A program made the position numbers and the translations under genes. From a virus, in IMG/VR virus record IMGVR_UViG_3300028553_000189, positions 1 to 22,257 of that record: DNA of 22,257 bases; one strand, 5' to 3'. Position 1 is the stretch's first letter, and each line of letters opens with the position of its first letter. The notes beneath the pieces were generated by a model. It was not told the origin of the DNA, searched no databases, and saw only the letters and a program-made list of their open reading frames with translations. Below, piece after piece: positions 1 to 6,722 of this stretch.

Positions 1-2
1 TG

Positions 3-188
3 GCATTTAGATGGTTTAGAGAGAAGTATAAAATAAGATTTATTATCCAATCAAGTATGTCAGATTTAGGTGAGTATTTTAAAGTAATATTTCCTAATGG
101 CGAACAAAGAAATGTAAGTTATAATACCCCCGAAGCGGCTGAACTTGAATGTTTAAAAAAATTAATTGAAATCGTTAAAAACCAATAA
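3..188 (+). CDS. C-terminal part of a small uncharacterised phage protein (5' end outside window)
   Basis: An open frame enters from the left edge and runs 61 codons to a TAA at 186-188. The visible peptide starts AFRWFREKYKIRF and ends ECLKKLIEIVKNQ. From memory, this combination (an FRWFREKY stretch, then an 'EAELECLKKLIEIVK' tail) is a recurring uncharacterised small protein in Bacteroidota phages and prophages; I do not know its function. The next gene starts 1 nt after its stop (TAA-T-ATG), so the two are probably translationally coupled. The true start lies upstream of the window. Confidence 0.6.
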   Translation, partial: AFRWFREKYKIRFIIQSSMSDLGEYFKVIFPNGEQRNVSYNTPEAAELECLKKLIEIVKNQ

Positions 189-189
189 T

Positions 190-468
190 ATGAACATACC
201 AACAGCAGAAGAATTTGTAATGAAAGGTCATCTTCGGGTAGAAGATGATGAACAAAAAGATAGTTTAGCTAAGTCTCATATTGATTTTGCTAAACTTCAT
301 GTAGAAGCAGCTTTGAAAGAAGCATTTTTAAGTAGCGAAATGAGAGTTTCAGAAAATGATACTAATGAATATCCTAGTTTTGTCAGTAATTATGATGATG
401 GGTATGTAACAATTACAGTTAGTAAAGATTCAATATTAAACGCTTATCCACTAGAAAACATAATATAA
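190..468 (+). CDS. Small hypothetical phage protein, 92 aa
   Basis: The chosen start is ATG at 190 (MNIPTAEEFVMKGH). A longer reading from a TTG at 166 would overlap the preceding gene by 23 nt and add an unlikely lysine/asparagine-rich leader. The first ~30 residues are acidic and polar. The middle (HIDFAKLHVEAALKEAFL) reads as one amphipathic helix, and the tail is a short beta-rich segment (YVTITVSK). No catalytic motif, signal peptide or membrane segment is visible. The 'FAKLHVEAALKEA' helix is common in small Bacteroidota phage proteins of unknown role. It lies in a tight + strand run, 1 nt after the upstream stop and 1 nt before the next start. Confidence 0.6.
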   Translation: MNIPTAEEFVMKGHLRVEDDEQKDSLAKSHIDFAKLHVEAALKEAFLSSEMRVSENDTNEYPSFVSNYDDGYVTITVSKDSILNAYPLENII

Positions 469-469
469 T

Positions 470-1879
470 ATGAAAAACATACACGTATTACCAACAACTC
501 CAAATAACGAAACAGCTGGAGGTGTTTGGATAAAAGAAACAAGAGATTGGTGCAATATATACATTACTAATTCAGAAAAAATTAAAGAGGGTGATTATGT
601 TATTACACCAACAAATGATATTATACAATGGGCAAAAGTATTTCAACCTATTGGTAAAAAAATCATCCTAACAACAGACCAAGACTTAATCAAAGATGGT
701 GTACAAGAGATTGATGATGAGTTTTTAGAATGGTTTGTTAAGAATCCAAGTTGTGAAAAGGTTGAAGTTGGGTATGGATTTATCAGGCTCACTGAAACTG
801 ACAATGAAGGATATTGGGTTTCTATTCCTGATAAACAATTTGAAATGCAACAAGAAGAACCTAAACAAGAAATTGTAGGATATAGATTAAAACCTTCTAT
901 TGATAGAAAAATAATTGATGTAATATTAAAAAATAGCATGCCTATATGGAATCAAGAAGATAAATCAGTTTACTTTATTAGAGGTCATATTGCAGGTTCT
1001 TTAGTTGCAAAAATGAAAGAATTACAAGTTCTTGATTTGTGGTTCACACCTATTTATGAATTTGAAGAAGTTAAAAGTGATTGGTTAAAACAAAATCATT
1101 TGGACTATTATTATAAAGAAGGTATAATGAATAATGAACCTAAACAAGAACCCACGGAAGAAGCTAAGCAAAGAGCTAAAAACTATATGAGTTTAAAGGG
1201 AGCGTTAGAACCTAAACAAATTAAATGTTATTGTGGTCATACAACATATTGTGATTGTAGTCCTTTAGAAGAACCTAAAGATGTTGTGTTAGGATATAAA
1301 ACTTCTTTAGATGCTCAAATGTTAGATAAGATTGGATTAGAAGAACCTAAACAAGAAATTTGGAAAGATATTCCTAATTATGAAGGTTTATACCAAGTTA
1401 GTAACTTTGGTAATGTAAAGTCTTTAGAAAGATATGTGAAAGGTAAAGTTGAAGACAGGCTGCAAAAAGAAAACATACTTTCAAAAAGATTAGTTGGAGA
1501 TATAGGGAATCAATATTATGCTGTTACATTATGTAATAATAAAAATAGAAAACAAATTAAGATTAGTGTTTTAGTTGCAATGGCTTTTCTAAATCATATT
1601 CCAAATGGTTATGTTGGATTTACAGTTGACCACATAGATAATAATCCATTGAACAACAATGTGAATAATTTACAAGTAATAACTAAAAGAGAGAACTCTT
1701 CTAAAGATAGAAAAGGTATTTCAAAATATACAGGTGTCACTTTTAATAAAAAAACAAATAAATGGCGTTCTCAAATTTGGATTAATGGTCAAAATAAAAC
1801 ATTAGGTAGTTTTGATGATGAATTGGAAGCACACAGAGCATATCAGAAAGAGTTACAACAACATTTAAAATTACAGTAA
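470..1879 (+). CDS. Chimeric phage protein ending in a NUMOD4-HNH-AP2 homing-type endonuclease module
   Basis: This 469-aa protein appears to be built from unrelated pieces. Residues 1-125 resemble a small protein I recall from flavobacterial phages (IILTTDQDLIKDGVQ, then EFLEWFVKNPSCEKVEV). Residues ~130-290 are short modules separated by repeated EPKQ(E) linkers, including a Cys-rich knot (CYCGHTTYCDC). The last ~165 residues are an endonuclease: NUMOD4 (IWKDIPNYEGLYQVSNFG), HNH core (VDHIDNNPLNNNVNNLQ, with the following KRENSSKD), then an AP2-type DNA-binding domain (KYTGVTFNKKTNKWRSQI...GSFDDELEAHRAY). Enzymes of this class cut DNA and are usually free-standing or intron-borne; here the module is fused in frame to a resident phage protein. 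No splice elements are seen around it. Whether the fusion is active or still does the original job is unknown. Confidence 0.8.
   Translation: MKNIHVLPTTPNNETAGGVWIKETRDWCNIYITNSEKIKEGDYVITPTNDIIQWAKVFQPIGKKIILTTDQDLIKDGVQEIDDEFLEWFVKNPSCEKVEVGYGFIRLTETDNEGYWVSIPDKQFEMQQEEPKQEIVGYRLKPSIDRKIIDVILKNSMPIWNQEDKSVYFIRGHIAGSLVAKMKELQVLDLWFTPIYEFEEVKSDWLKQNHLDYYYKEGIMNNEPKQEPTEEAKQRAKNYMSLKGALEPKQIKCYCGHTTYCDCSPLEEPKDVVLGYKTSLDAQMLDKIGLEEPKQEIWKDIPNYEGLYQVSNFGNVKSLERYVKGKVEDRLQKENILSKRLVGDIGNQYYAVTLCNNKNRKQIKISVLVAMAFLNHIPNGYVGFTVDHIDNNPLNNNVNNLQVITKRENSSKDRKGISKYTGVTFNKKTNKWRSQIWINGQNKTLGSFDDELEAHRAYQKELQQHLKLQ
854..1359 (+). repeat. Five dispersed copies of a GAACCTAAACAAGAA-type repeat inside one gene
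   Basis: The sequence GAACCTAAACAAGAA or a shortened form occurs at about 854-873, 1136-1150, 1208-1219, 1268-1281 and 1340-1359. The first and last copies share 20 nt (GAAGAACCTAAACAAGAAAT). Each encodes the linker EPKQ(E) or EEPK at the border between two protein modules. The spacing is irregular, so this is not a tandem array. Short identical seams like these are plausible recombination points for shuffling modules. Confidence 0.7.
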
Positions 1880-1880
1880 A

Positions 1881-2138
1881 ATGAAAAATAAAGAAACACT
1901 TGAAGAAGTTGCCCATGAAATGCTTGTTGATTATGGAATTAAGTCAATAGGTCAAAGTATAGGAGTTTTAACAGTTAAAAAACTTATGGTGAATATGGCT
2001 AAATGGCAAGCTGAAAGAATGTATAGTGAGGAAGAAGTAATTAAAATAATCTATCAGTTACATTTAGAAATGCAAACAGATAAAGATTTTACCTTTATGA
2101 AAGTTGATGAATGGTTTGAACAATTAAAAAAGAAATAA
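1881..2138 (+). CDS. Small hypothetical phage protein, 85 aa (KETLEEVA...EWFEQLKKK type)
   Basis: It starts 1 nt after the stop of the chimeric endonuclease gene. The protein opens KETLEEVAHEMLVDYG, has a central MAKWQAERMYSEEEVI segment and ends VDEWFEQLKKK. As I recall, these pieces normally form the C-terminal part of a longer Bacteroidota phage protein whose N-terminal part is the type seen at the start of the preceding gene, joined through an EEPKQ-ETLEEA seam. The present gene may therefore be the displaced tail of that protein. It is predicted mostly helical, with no enzyme motif. Function unknown. Confidence 0.65.
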   Translation: MKNKETLEEVAHEMLVDYGIKSIGQSIGVLTVKKLMVNMAKWQAERMYSEEEVIKIIYQLHLEMQTDKDFTFMKVDEWFEQLKKK

Positions 2139-2140
2139 TT

Positions 2141-2419
2141 ATGACTTACATAGTAATGACAAATGGTAGAAATGGAATGTATTTATTTTTAGTTGACAGA
2201 AAAAAAATTAATAATAGATGGTGGTCTACAGATTGGAGCGATGCAATGCAATTTCAAAAAGAATCAGCTGCAAAGATTCAAGCTGCAAAACTAAAATACA
2301 AATCTCCAAGAGTTATATCAATAAATACTGCCATAGAACTATCAAAAGAAAACGATAAAAATTTTGATTACGAATCATTGGTACATCCATTTTCATCAGA
2401 TGGTTTAGGACAAGATTAA
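2141..2419 (+). CDS. Hypothetical protein, 92 aa
   Basis: ATG at 2141 follows the previous stop by 2 nt. The N-terminal half is beta-rich and aromatic (MTYIVMTNGRNGMYLF, then NNRWWSTDWSDAMQF). A helix rich in A and K follows (ESAAKIQAAKLKYK) and then an acidic tail. The pattern 'W..AMQF..ESAAKI.A' suggests a small fold that repeats in phage accessory proteins, but I cannot name a family. No membrane segment or metal-binding cluster is visible. Confidence 0.55.
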   Translation: MTYIVMTNGRNGMYLFLVDRKKINNRWWSTDWSDAMQFQKESAAKIQAAKLKYKSPRVISINTAIELSKENDKNFDYESLVHPFSSDGLGQD

Positions 2420-2439
2420 ATAATTTAAAAAGAAATAAG

Positions 2440-2691
2440 ATGAGTAAGCAAACAGCAGTAGAATGGTTAGTAGAACAACTTACAGAAGTTGACTATGGGT
2501 GCATAAATAAAACATTTTTACAAAACAATAACAGTTTAGCAGGGCATAAGCTAAGAGAACTTCTTGAACAAGCTAAAGAAATGGAAAAGGAGCAGATAAT
2601 TGATGCTTTTGATGAAGGAAATCCACATGCTTTTATTCCTAAAGATGGTCAACAATACTACAACGAAACCTATAAACAACAAACACCATGA
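2440..2691 (+). CDS. Small phage protein of the TAVEWLVEQL type, 83 aa
   Basis: The protein starts SKQTAVEWLVEQLTEVDYG, then has a helix LLEQAKEMEKEQIIDAFDEG and the tail GQQYYNETYKQQ. I recall this layout as very common in Bacteroidota phages and prophages: an 'AVEWL' N-terminus, an 'EQAKEMEKEQII.A' helix and a 'YYNETY' C-terminus. The family is uncharacterised. It is predicted helical and charged, with no signal peptide. Its stop overlaps the next start in an ATGA, which points to coupled translation. Confidence 0.6.
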   Translation: MSKQTAVEWLVEQLTEVDYGCINKTFLQNNNSLAGHKLRELLEQAKEMEKEQIIDAFDEGNPHAFIPKDGQQYYNETYKQQTP

Positions 2692-2897
2692 CACCAGAAG
2701 AAATAAAAAATGATATATCTGTAAAAAGCAGATTAGTTGGTATGACAGATGATCAACTTAAGATTATTGATTTTATAATTGATTATAGTTTTAAAGATAA
2801 AAAAGAAGTCTATACCAATGGTACTGTATTAGTTCCATTATTTAGAGTATTAGATGCTATTGCACAAAACGGAGAACAATATCAATCAAGTTGTTAA
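2688..2897 (+). CDS. Hypothetical protein, 69 aa
   Basis: The start ATG at 2688 overlaps the preceding TGA as ATGA. The protein is mainly helical (MTPEEIKNDISVKSRLVGMT, then QLKIIDFIIDYSF) and has no recognisable domain. Its first codons (ATGACACCAGAAGAAA) nearly match those of the gene at 2916 (ATGACACCAAAAGAAA), so the two may share a duplicated start region, though the rest of the proteins differ. Function unknown. Confidence 0.5.
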   Translation: MTPEEIKNDISVKSRLVGMTDDQLKIIDFIIDYSFKDKKEVYTNGTVLVPLFRVLDAIAQNGEQYQSSC

Positions 2898-2915
2898 CCT
2901 TTAATACCAAAACCA

Positions 2916-3134
2916 ATGACACCAAAAGAAAAAGCAAAGGAGTTAGTAGATAAAATGATATATGAAATAATGTATAATTGTCAACCTACATTATCAGGTA
3001 TGGTTGCTAAACAATGTGCATTAATAGCAGTAGATGAGATGATTCAATTTGCAAATAAAATGGACGGTGGCTTTTCTTTTAAAGATGAAATTATTTTCTT
3101 ACAAGAAGTGAAACAAGAAATAGAAAACCTTTAA
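2916..3134 (+). CDS. Small phage protein of the KEKAKELVDKM type, 72 aa
   Basis: The protein opens MTPKEKAKELVDKMIYEIM, continues AKQCALIAVDEMIQFA and ends EIIFLQEVKQEIENL. Small proteins with KEKAKELV, then 'CALIAVDE.I', then 'Y...VKQEIE.L' are frequent in Bacteroidota phages; the role is unknown. The layout suggests three amphipathic helices. It is 18 nt downstream of the previous stop and 12 nt upstream of the next start. Confidence 0.6.
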   Translation: MTPKEKAKELVDKMIYEIMYNCQPTLSGMVAKQCALIAVDEMIQFANKMDGGFSFKDEIIFLQEVKQEIENL

Positions 3135-3146
3135 CACTAAAGAGAA

Positions 3147-3776
3147 ATGAGTAAATTAAGAGAAAATAGTATATTCTATAAACCACCTACACGAGAAGAA
3201 CGCTTACAAGATTTGAAGTATTTCTTTTTATTTTGGAAAGGTAGAAAAAAAGGTATAATTCACACTCGTGATATTACCCTAGATGATTTTAGGTATATTT
3301 TCTTTCCTAAAGGATTTCATGAAATATATGGCTACTTAGGTTCTGTGCCTTATGAAGGTAATGGAGATGTTTTTAAGGCACTATATCCTTTGATCTTAGC
3401 CATGGACTACAAAGCCAAGCCTAAGTGGTGTCCTAGATGGTTTTTAAGGTTCTTGTATGTATTTGGTAGCGACAAATCTATTGTTAGAGTTAGAAACCGC
3501 AGATTACATAATCTACTTAGGAAGCTTACAAAAGGTATTACAATCTATGATTACAAAACTAAGTGGAATAATTATGATTTAAGAGTATCAATGGCTGCTC
3601 CACAAGACATTTGTGATCTAGAAGATGCTATTATCACTCATTTTTATGATCGAGGTTATAGACAAGAACTACTCAGTGATATTAGAGCTATAGAACCTGA
3701 TTTTAAATATGAGTGGTGGTCTACTCAAAAACTGCAAGACTACAATGATACGCTTAAACCAAAAGAAGATGAGTAA
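3147..3776 (+). CDS. Hypothetical protein, 209 aa
   Basis: ATG at 3147 is preceded by an A-rich stretch (AAAGAGAA). The protein is basic and aromatic with no motif I can assign (KPPTREERLQDLKYFFLF, RYIFFPKGFHEIYGYLG, KPKWCPRWFLRFLYVFG). Hydrophobic stretches are broken by charges, so a membrane protein is unlikely. It is the largest gene in the left-hand small-gene cluster apart from the endonuclease fusion. Its last codons (GATGAGTAA) contain the start of the next gene in an 8-nt overlap. Confidence 0.55.
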   Translation: MSKLRENSIFYKPPTREERLQDLKYFFLFWKGRKKGIIHTRDITLDDFRYIFFPKGFHEIYGYLGSVPYEGNGDVFKALYPLILAMDYKAKPKWCPRWFLRFLYVFGSDKSIVRVRNRRLHNLLRKLTKGITIYDYKTKWNNYDLRVSMAAPQDICDLEDAIITHFYDRGYRQELLSDIRAIEPDFKYEWWSTQKLQDYNDTLKPKEDE

Positions 3777-3936
3777 AACTATTAAATGTATTGTAAGACT
3801 TCATGGTATCCGGCGCGAGATTATTACTAGTGAATTTAATAGCATAGCTGCTGCTAAAAGGTGGTTAGATTTATGCTGGTATAGACCATATACTATAGTA
3901 AGAATTTCCCAGGATACTTCCCAAAAAAAGAACTAA
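3769..3936 (+). CDS. Small hypothetical protein, 55 aa
   Basis: The start is ATG at 3769, inside the stop region of the upstream gene (ATGAGTAA). The frame stays open further 5', but that reading lies inside the 209-aa gene. The protein (MSKTIKCIVRLHGIRREIIT, then SIAAAKRWLDLCWYRPYTIV) reads as two beta strands, a helix and a strand. This looks like a small single-domain fold whose helix starts 'AAAKRWLD'. No enzyme motif is visible. Confidence 0.55.
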   Translation: MSKTIKCIVRLHGIRREIITSEFNSIAAAKRWLDLCWYRPYTIVRISQDTSQKKN

Positions 3937-3956
3937 CACTTTTTTAAAATAATCAA

Positions 3957-3964
3957 TATCTTTG
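3957..3964 (+). promoter_or_regulatory. Possible Bacteroidota promoter -7 element TATCTTTG
   Basis: TATCTTTG matches the TAnnTTTG -7 element of Bacteroidota sigma-ABfr promoters and lies 11 nt before the ATG at 3976. It falls in one of the few non-coding gaps of the left region. The upstream -33 element is poor: a T run at 3940-3945 is at the wrong distance. This is a moderate call. Confidence 0.4.
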
Positions 3965-3975
3965 AAGAAAAAACT

Positions 3976-4221
3976 ATGACAACAATATCATTTACTAATG
4001 GCTGGAAAGAAAACTACCAGCATATAAATTTAATCCCGCACACTCAAGTAGTGCGTAAACCATTTGGGCCACAAGGATCCTGCTTAAAAGGTTGTATTAA
4101 CACTCGTATATGCAAAGATCCATTTTGCAAACAAGTTCTTGAGAAGAAAACAGAAGTAGTTATTAGCTGGCTTGGTTTTACACTAACCATCCTTTCAAAA
4201 AATGAAAAACTAAGTAAGTAA
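3976..4221 (+). CDS. Small Cys-containing hypothetical protein, 81 aa
   Basis: ATG at 3976 follows an A-rich leader (GAAGAAAAAACT) and a TATCTTTG promoter-like element. Four cysteines sit in the middle (SCLKGCINTRICKDPFCKQV: C-x3-C-x5-C-x4-C), which could bind a metal ion or form a small knot. The tail is hydrophobic (VVISWLGFTLTIL) but too short and polar-flanked for a confident membrane segment. It is likely the first gene of a new transcript. No family recognised. Confidence 0.55.
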   Translation: MTTISFTNGWKENYQHINLIPHTQVVRKPFGPQGSCLKGCINTRICKDPFCKQVLEKKTEVVISWLGFTLTILSKNEKLSK

Positions 4222-4228
4222 ATATCTA

Positions 4229-4615
4229 ATGTTTCACGGGATTCTCAAAAAAGAAAATGGTAAACTTGTTTATTCTGATACATCTGAGAAACTAAAATAT
4301 GACATGTTCTTGAAAAACCTCCCAGAAGGAGCTACTATTGAGATCTATGTAGAAACTGTTAAATCAGATGGTAGTGTAGCACAACTTGCTAAAGTGCACG
4401 CGATGATTAGAGAATTAGCAAACTTCTTAGGTTACACCTTTGAAGAAATGAAATACGAGATAAAAGATAAAGCCGGTTTATGTCTGGTAAAAGACATAAA
4501 CGGCTCCCAAGTAAAAGTATGTAAGTCTTTTGCAACTTGCTCTAAAGTTGAATTAGGTATGGCTATCAACGCCTGCCTAGAAGTCGGTGATATAGTAGGT
4601 TTTAACCTTCACTAG
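4229..4615 (+). CDS. Possible NinB-like recombination protein, 128 aa
   Basis: The layout resembles the NinB/YbcN family of phage recombination mediators. An N-terminal beta region (KKENGKLVYSD) is followed by FLKNLPEGATIEIYVE, then a polar turn and helix carrying the S..QL...HAMIREL pattern, then YTFEEMKYEIKDKAGL. NinB proteins bind single-stranded DNA and work with phage annealing recombinases. The match is by layout only and the sequence is divergent. It sits just before uracil-DNA glycosylase and the replication block. Its 3' end overlaps the convergent minus-strand gene by 14 nt with no terminator between them. Confidence 0.45.
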   Translation: MFHGILKKENGKLVYSDTSEKLKYDMFLKNLPEGATIEIYVETVKSDGSVAQLAKVHAMIRELANFLGYTFEEMKYEIKDKAGLCLVKDINGSQVKVCKSFATCSKVELGMAINACLEVGDIVGFNLH

Positions 4616-4925
4616 TAGGTTCAACATAACCTTCATCACCGGGTTCTAGTACCTCTTTATCAGCATACTGTTTTTGATCTATTGATGAATCTTCTATTTC
4701 TTTAATTAGAATGAAAAGAGTTTGTATATCAAAAGCTTCTGGATGTTGAGTATAAAACTGAGGGTTTTTTTCTACTGTAGTATTATCTAAAAGTTGTTTA
4801 ACGAGATCTTCACTAACAGTGTTAAGCTGCCGAAACAACATTGATTTAACTCTTTTGTAGAAGAAACCACTTACTTTAATGGATACTATGTGTTCATCTT
4901 GTAATTCTTTTACTATAACCGCCAT
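4602..4925 (-). CDS. Hypothetical protein, 107 aa; the only minus-strand gene in the window
   Basis: No + strand gene fills 4616-4945, while the minus strand carries a clean frame from the ATG at 4925 to TAA at 4602-4604. The protein begins MAVIVKELQDEHIVSIKVSG with a beta-rich start, continues with a basic helix (FFYKRVKSMLFRQLNTV) and ends with an acidic tail (LEPGDEGYVEP). No family recognised. It converges on the NinB-like gene and diverges from the UDG gene; its promoter lies inside the 5' end of UDG. Its separate orientation suggests separate timing, perhaps a regulator, but no DNA-binding motif is clear. Confidence 0.65.
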   Translation of the reverse strand: MAVIVKELQDEHIVSIKVSGFFYKRVKSMLFRQLNTVSEDLVKQLLDNTTVEKNPQFYTQHPEAFDIQTLFILIKEIEDSSIDQKQYADKEVLEPGDEGYVEPTSEG

Positions 4926-4945
4926 AATTTAAATGTTTAAAGTTT

Positions 4946-5656
4946 ATGACAAATATAGATATAGATAACATAAGAGACAAATTATATGCAAAACTTGAAC
5001 CTTCTGGTTGGTCAACAGTGCTTCGCCATTTTATATATAGTAATGATTTTACTAAGATTATACAGAAGTTAGCACAAGACAGCGTAGAAGGTAAACGATT
5101 CACTCCTTCACTTAGTAAAATGTTTAGTGCATTTTATGATTGTCCATACAAAGATCTTAAAGTAGTAGTTATTGGTCAAGATCCCTATCCTTATGCAGGT
5201 ATTGCAGATGGTAAAGCTTTTTCTGTACAGAGTGGTACAACTAATGTTCCACCATCTCTTAAATTCATTTTGAAAGAGATTGATGATACTGTTTATAAAG
5301 AACGCAGACAGGTAGACCCTGATCTAACACGTTGGTCAGAACAAGGTATATTGTTACTAAACATTGCTTTAACTACTAGTATCAACAAAATAGGACAACA
5401 CTATTTGATTTGGCAGCCTTTTCTAGCTTATTTGTTTGATATGCTTAACTGGCATAATCCTCAGTTAATTTACGTTTACATGGGTAAAAAAGCTGCAGAA
5501 TGGCAAGATGCTGTATCAGACAACAATAAAAAGTTGTTAACTTCACACCCCGCATCAGCAGCTCATAATAAACAAGAGAACTGGGATTCCGGGGATGTAT
5601 TTAACAAAGTAAATAAATGTCTGGAAGCATTACAGAAACCCCTAATAAAGTGGTAA
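4946..5656 (+). CDS. ung: Family 1 uracil-DNA glycosylase, 236 aa
   Basis: This enzyme removes uracil from DNA by cutting the base-sugar bond. The water-activating loop is present as GQDPYPYAGIADGKAFS (residues 77-93, catalytic Asp79). The leucine-loop motif is present in variant form as SHPASAAHN around His201. The family usually has GQDPYH; here Pro replaces the His, as in many phage versions. A region between (LTRWSEQGILLLNIALTT) matches the family's 'W..QGVLLLN..LTV' core. At 236 aa it is of normal length. It heads the replication block and its 3' end overlaps the next gene by 40 nt. In a phage it could repair deaminated cytosine or act in replication, as described for some phage and poxvirus glycosylases. 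Confidence 0.92.
   Translation: MTNIDIDNIRDKLYAKLEPSGWSTVLRHFIYSNDFTKIIQKLAQDSVEGKRFTPSLSKMFSAFYDCPYKDLKVVVIGQDPYPYAGIADGKAFSVQSGTTNVPPSLKFILKEIDDTVYKERRQVDPDLTRWSEQGILLLNIALTTSINKIGQHYLIWQPFLAYLFDMLNWHNPQLIYVYMGKKAAEWQDAVSDNNKKLLTSHPASAAHNKQENWDSGDVFNKVNKCLEALQKPLIKW
4950..4981 (-). promoter_or_regulatory. Bacteroidota-type promoter for the minus-strand gene
   Basis: Read on the minus strand: TTTG at 4981-4978, a 20-nt spacer, then TATATTTG at 4957-4950. This matches the Bacteroidota consensus TTTG-N19-21-TAnnTTTG at both elements. The predicted start of transcription is near 4943-4945, leaving ~20 nt before the ATG at 4925. The promoter lies inside the first codons of the UDG gene on the other strand. 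Confidence 0.65.
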
Positions 5657-6126
5657 TAAACGAAAATTACTATTTTGACTTACAACAAGAGATACACCGC
5701 TTTTGCAACAAAATCTCTAAAGTGTATGGAGTTACTGTTCATGTTACAACTCTGGAAAAAATTGATATTCTGGCAAAACCTACTCTACAAAGAATAGAGG
5801 AGGTAATCCTAAATATCATACATGATGAAGATCTACAAGAAGTTCCTAACAAGTTGGCAGATTTGAACAGAACGTATAGTATTTATAGACAAATCTTCTG
5901 TAAAATAGCCAAAGATGTAGGTTATAGAAAAGGAGTAATCGCTGTTTATCTAGGACAAACCCACGGGAACGTAATTTACTCTATAAAGACAATAGACAAT
6001 CTTCTAGAAATAAACGACTACAAAACTTCATATACCTATAAAAAATGTTTGTATGAACTTAGAACCAAAGAACAAACTATTGACTTTGTTGCTGGAGACA
6101 CTGAATCTCAAGATAACACCCAATGA
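5617..6126 (+). CDS. DnaA domain-IV-like DNA-binding protein, 169 aa
   Basis: The C-terminal half resembles the DNA-binding domain IV of the initiator DnaA. It has a helix RQIFCKIAKDVGY, a turn, then VIAVYLGQTHGNVIYSIKTI, compared with the DnaA signature 'G.R.HTTV.HA..KI'. The N-terminal half (residues 1-85) is helical, with no AAA+ motifs, so this is not a full DnaA. The gene starts inside the end of UDG (40-nt overlap) and overlaps the next gene by 74 nt, in a block with helicase and SSB. A role in origin recognition or helicase recruitment is a reasonable inference. Stand-alone domain-IV-like proteins are known in phages, so other DNA-binding roles are possible. Confidence 0.55.
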   Translation: MSGSITETPNKVVINENYYFDLQQEIHRFCNKISKVYGVTVHVTTLEKIDILAKPTLQRIEEVILNIIHDEDLQEVPNKLADLNRTYSIYRQIFCKIAKDVGYRKGVIAVYLGQTHGNVIYSIKTIDNLLEINDYKTSYTYKKCLYELRTKEQTIDFVAGDTESQDNTQ

Positions 6127-6706
6127 GTTATTTGCTTTATTATGCTTTAAAGAAAAAGTTGCTGTAAGCAGCTCATCTATCAACTTACACTTTGAGATAC
6201 GCAATCTTAAAGCTTTAGGTTATGTAACTCCAACAGCGTTTGTAGGAATTGATAATTTAGAGAATGGTTGGGTTATTACTGAAAAAGGTCAAAATCTTTT
6301 GAAAGAGATGGATGTGCTGTACAGTAAAATTGTTGAAGATGTTAACACTGCAGTAGTGGGTACCTCTTATTCAGAAAACATTAAAGCGTATAATCTTTTG
6401 TTTCCCCGCGGTAAACTACCTAGTGGTAAACAAGCTCGAGTAAATGAAAAGAATCTAGAAACTGCTTTTAAGTGGTTCTTTAAGAATTTTGATTACTCTT
6501 GGGAAACAGTTCTCGCAGCAACTGCTTTGTATGTAAATGAGTACTTACTACGTAATTACTTGTACATGCGAACTTCTCAGTATTTTATACGCAAGATGTC
6601 TGGAGATAGATCATTTGATTCAGAGTTAGCCAACTACTGTGAAATGGTAGTTACTGGTAACTATGATGATGATGAAAACAAACATTTTAGCGACAAGGTA
6701 GTTTAG
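6053..6706 (+). CDS. Winged-helix-like protein upstream of the helicase, 217 aa
   Basis: Residues ~20-85 have the pattern of a winged helix: TPNELFALLCFKEK, then HFEIRNLKALGYV, then a wing and GWVITEKGQNLLKEMD. The 'L..LGYV....W.ITEKG..L' run is typical of MarR/PadR-like folds. The C-terminal part is helical and aromatic (AFKWFFKNFDYSWETVLAAT, then NYLYMRTSQYFIRKM). It lies directly before the DnaB-type helicase (16-nt gap), where phages often place a helicase loader or initiator. There is no Walker A motif, so it would not be a DnaC-type AAA+ loader. The start at 6053 lies 74 nt inside the previous gene; a later start is possible but would remove the first helix. Confidence 0.5.
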   Translation: MNLEPKNKLLTLLLETLNLKITPNELFALLCFKEKVAVSSSSINLHFEIRNLKALGYVTPTAFVGIDNLENGWVITEKGQNLLKEMDVLYSKIVEDVNTAVVGTSYSENIKAYNLLFPRGKLPSGKQARVNEKNLETAFKWFFKNFDYSWETVLAATALYVNEYLLRNYLYMRTSQYFIRKMSGDRSFDSELANYCEMVVTGNYDDDENKHFSDKVV

Positions 6707-6722
6707 GATTAAATTTAGTAAT

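Noticed and set aside
643-939. A 98-codon minus-strand ORF inside the chimeric endonuclease gene
   Set aside because: Antisense to a well-supported coding frame, with a serine-rich low-complexity peptide typical of shadow frames.
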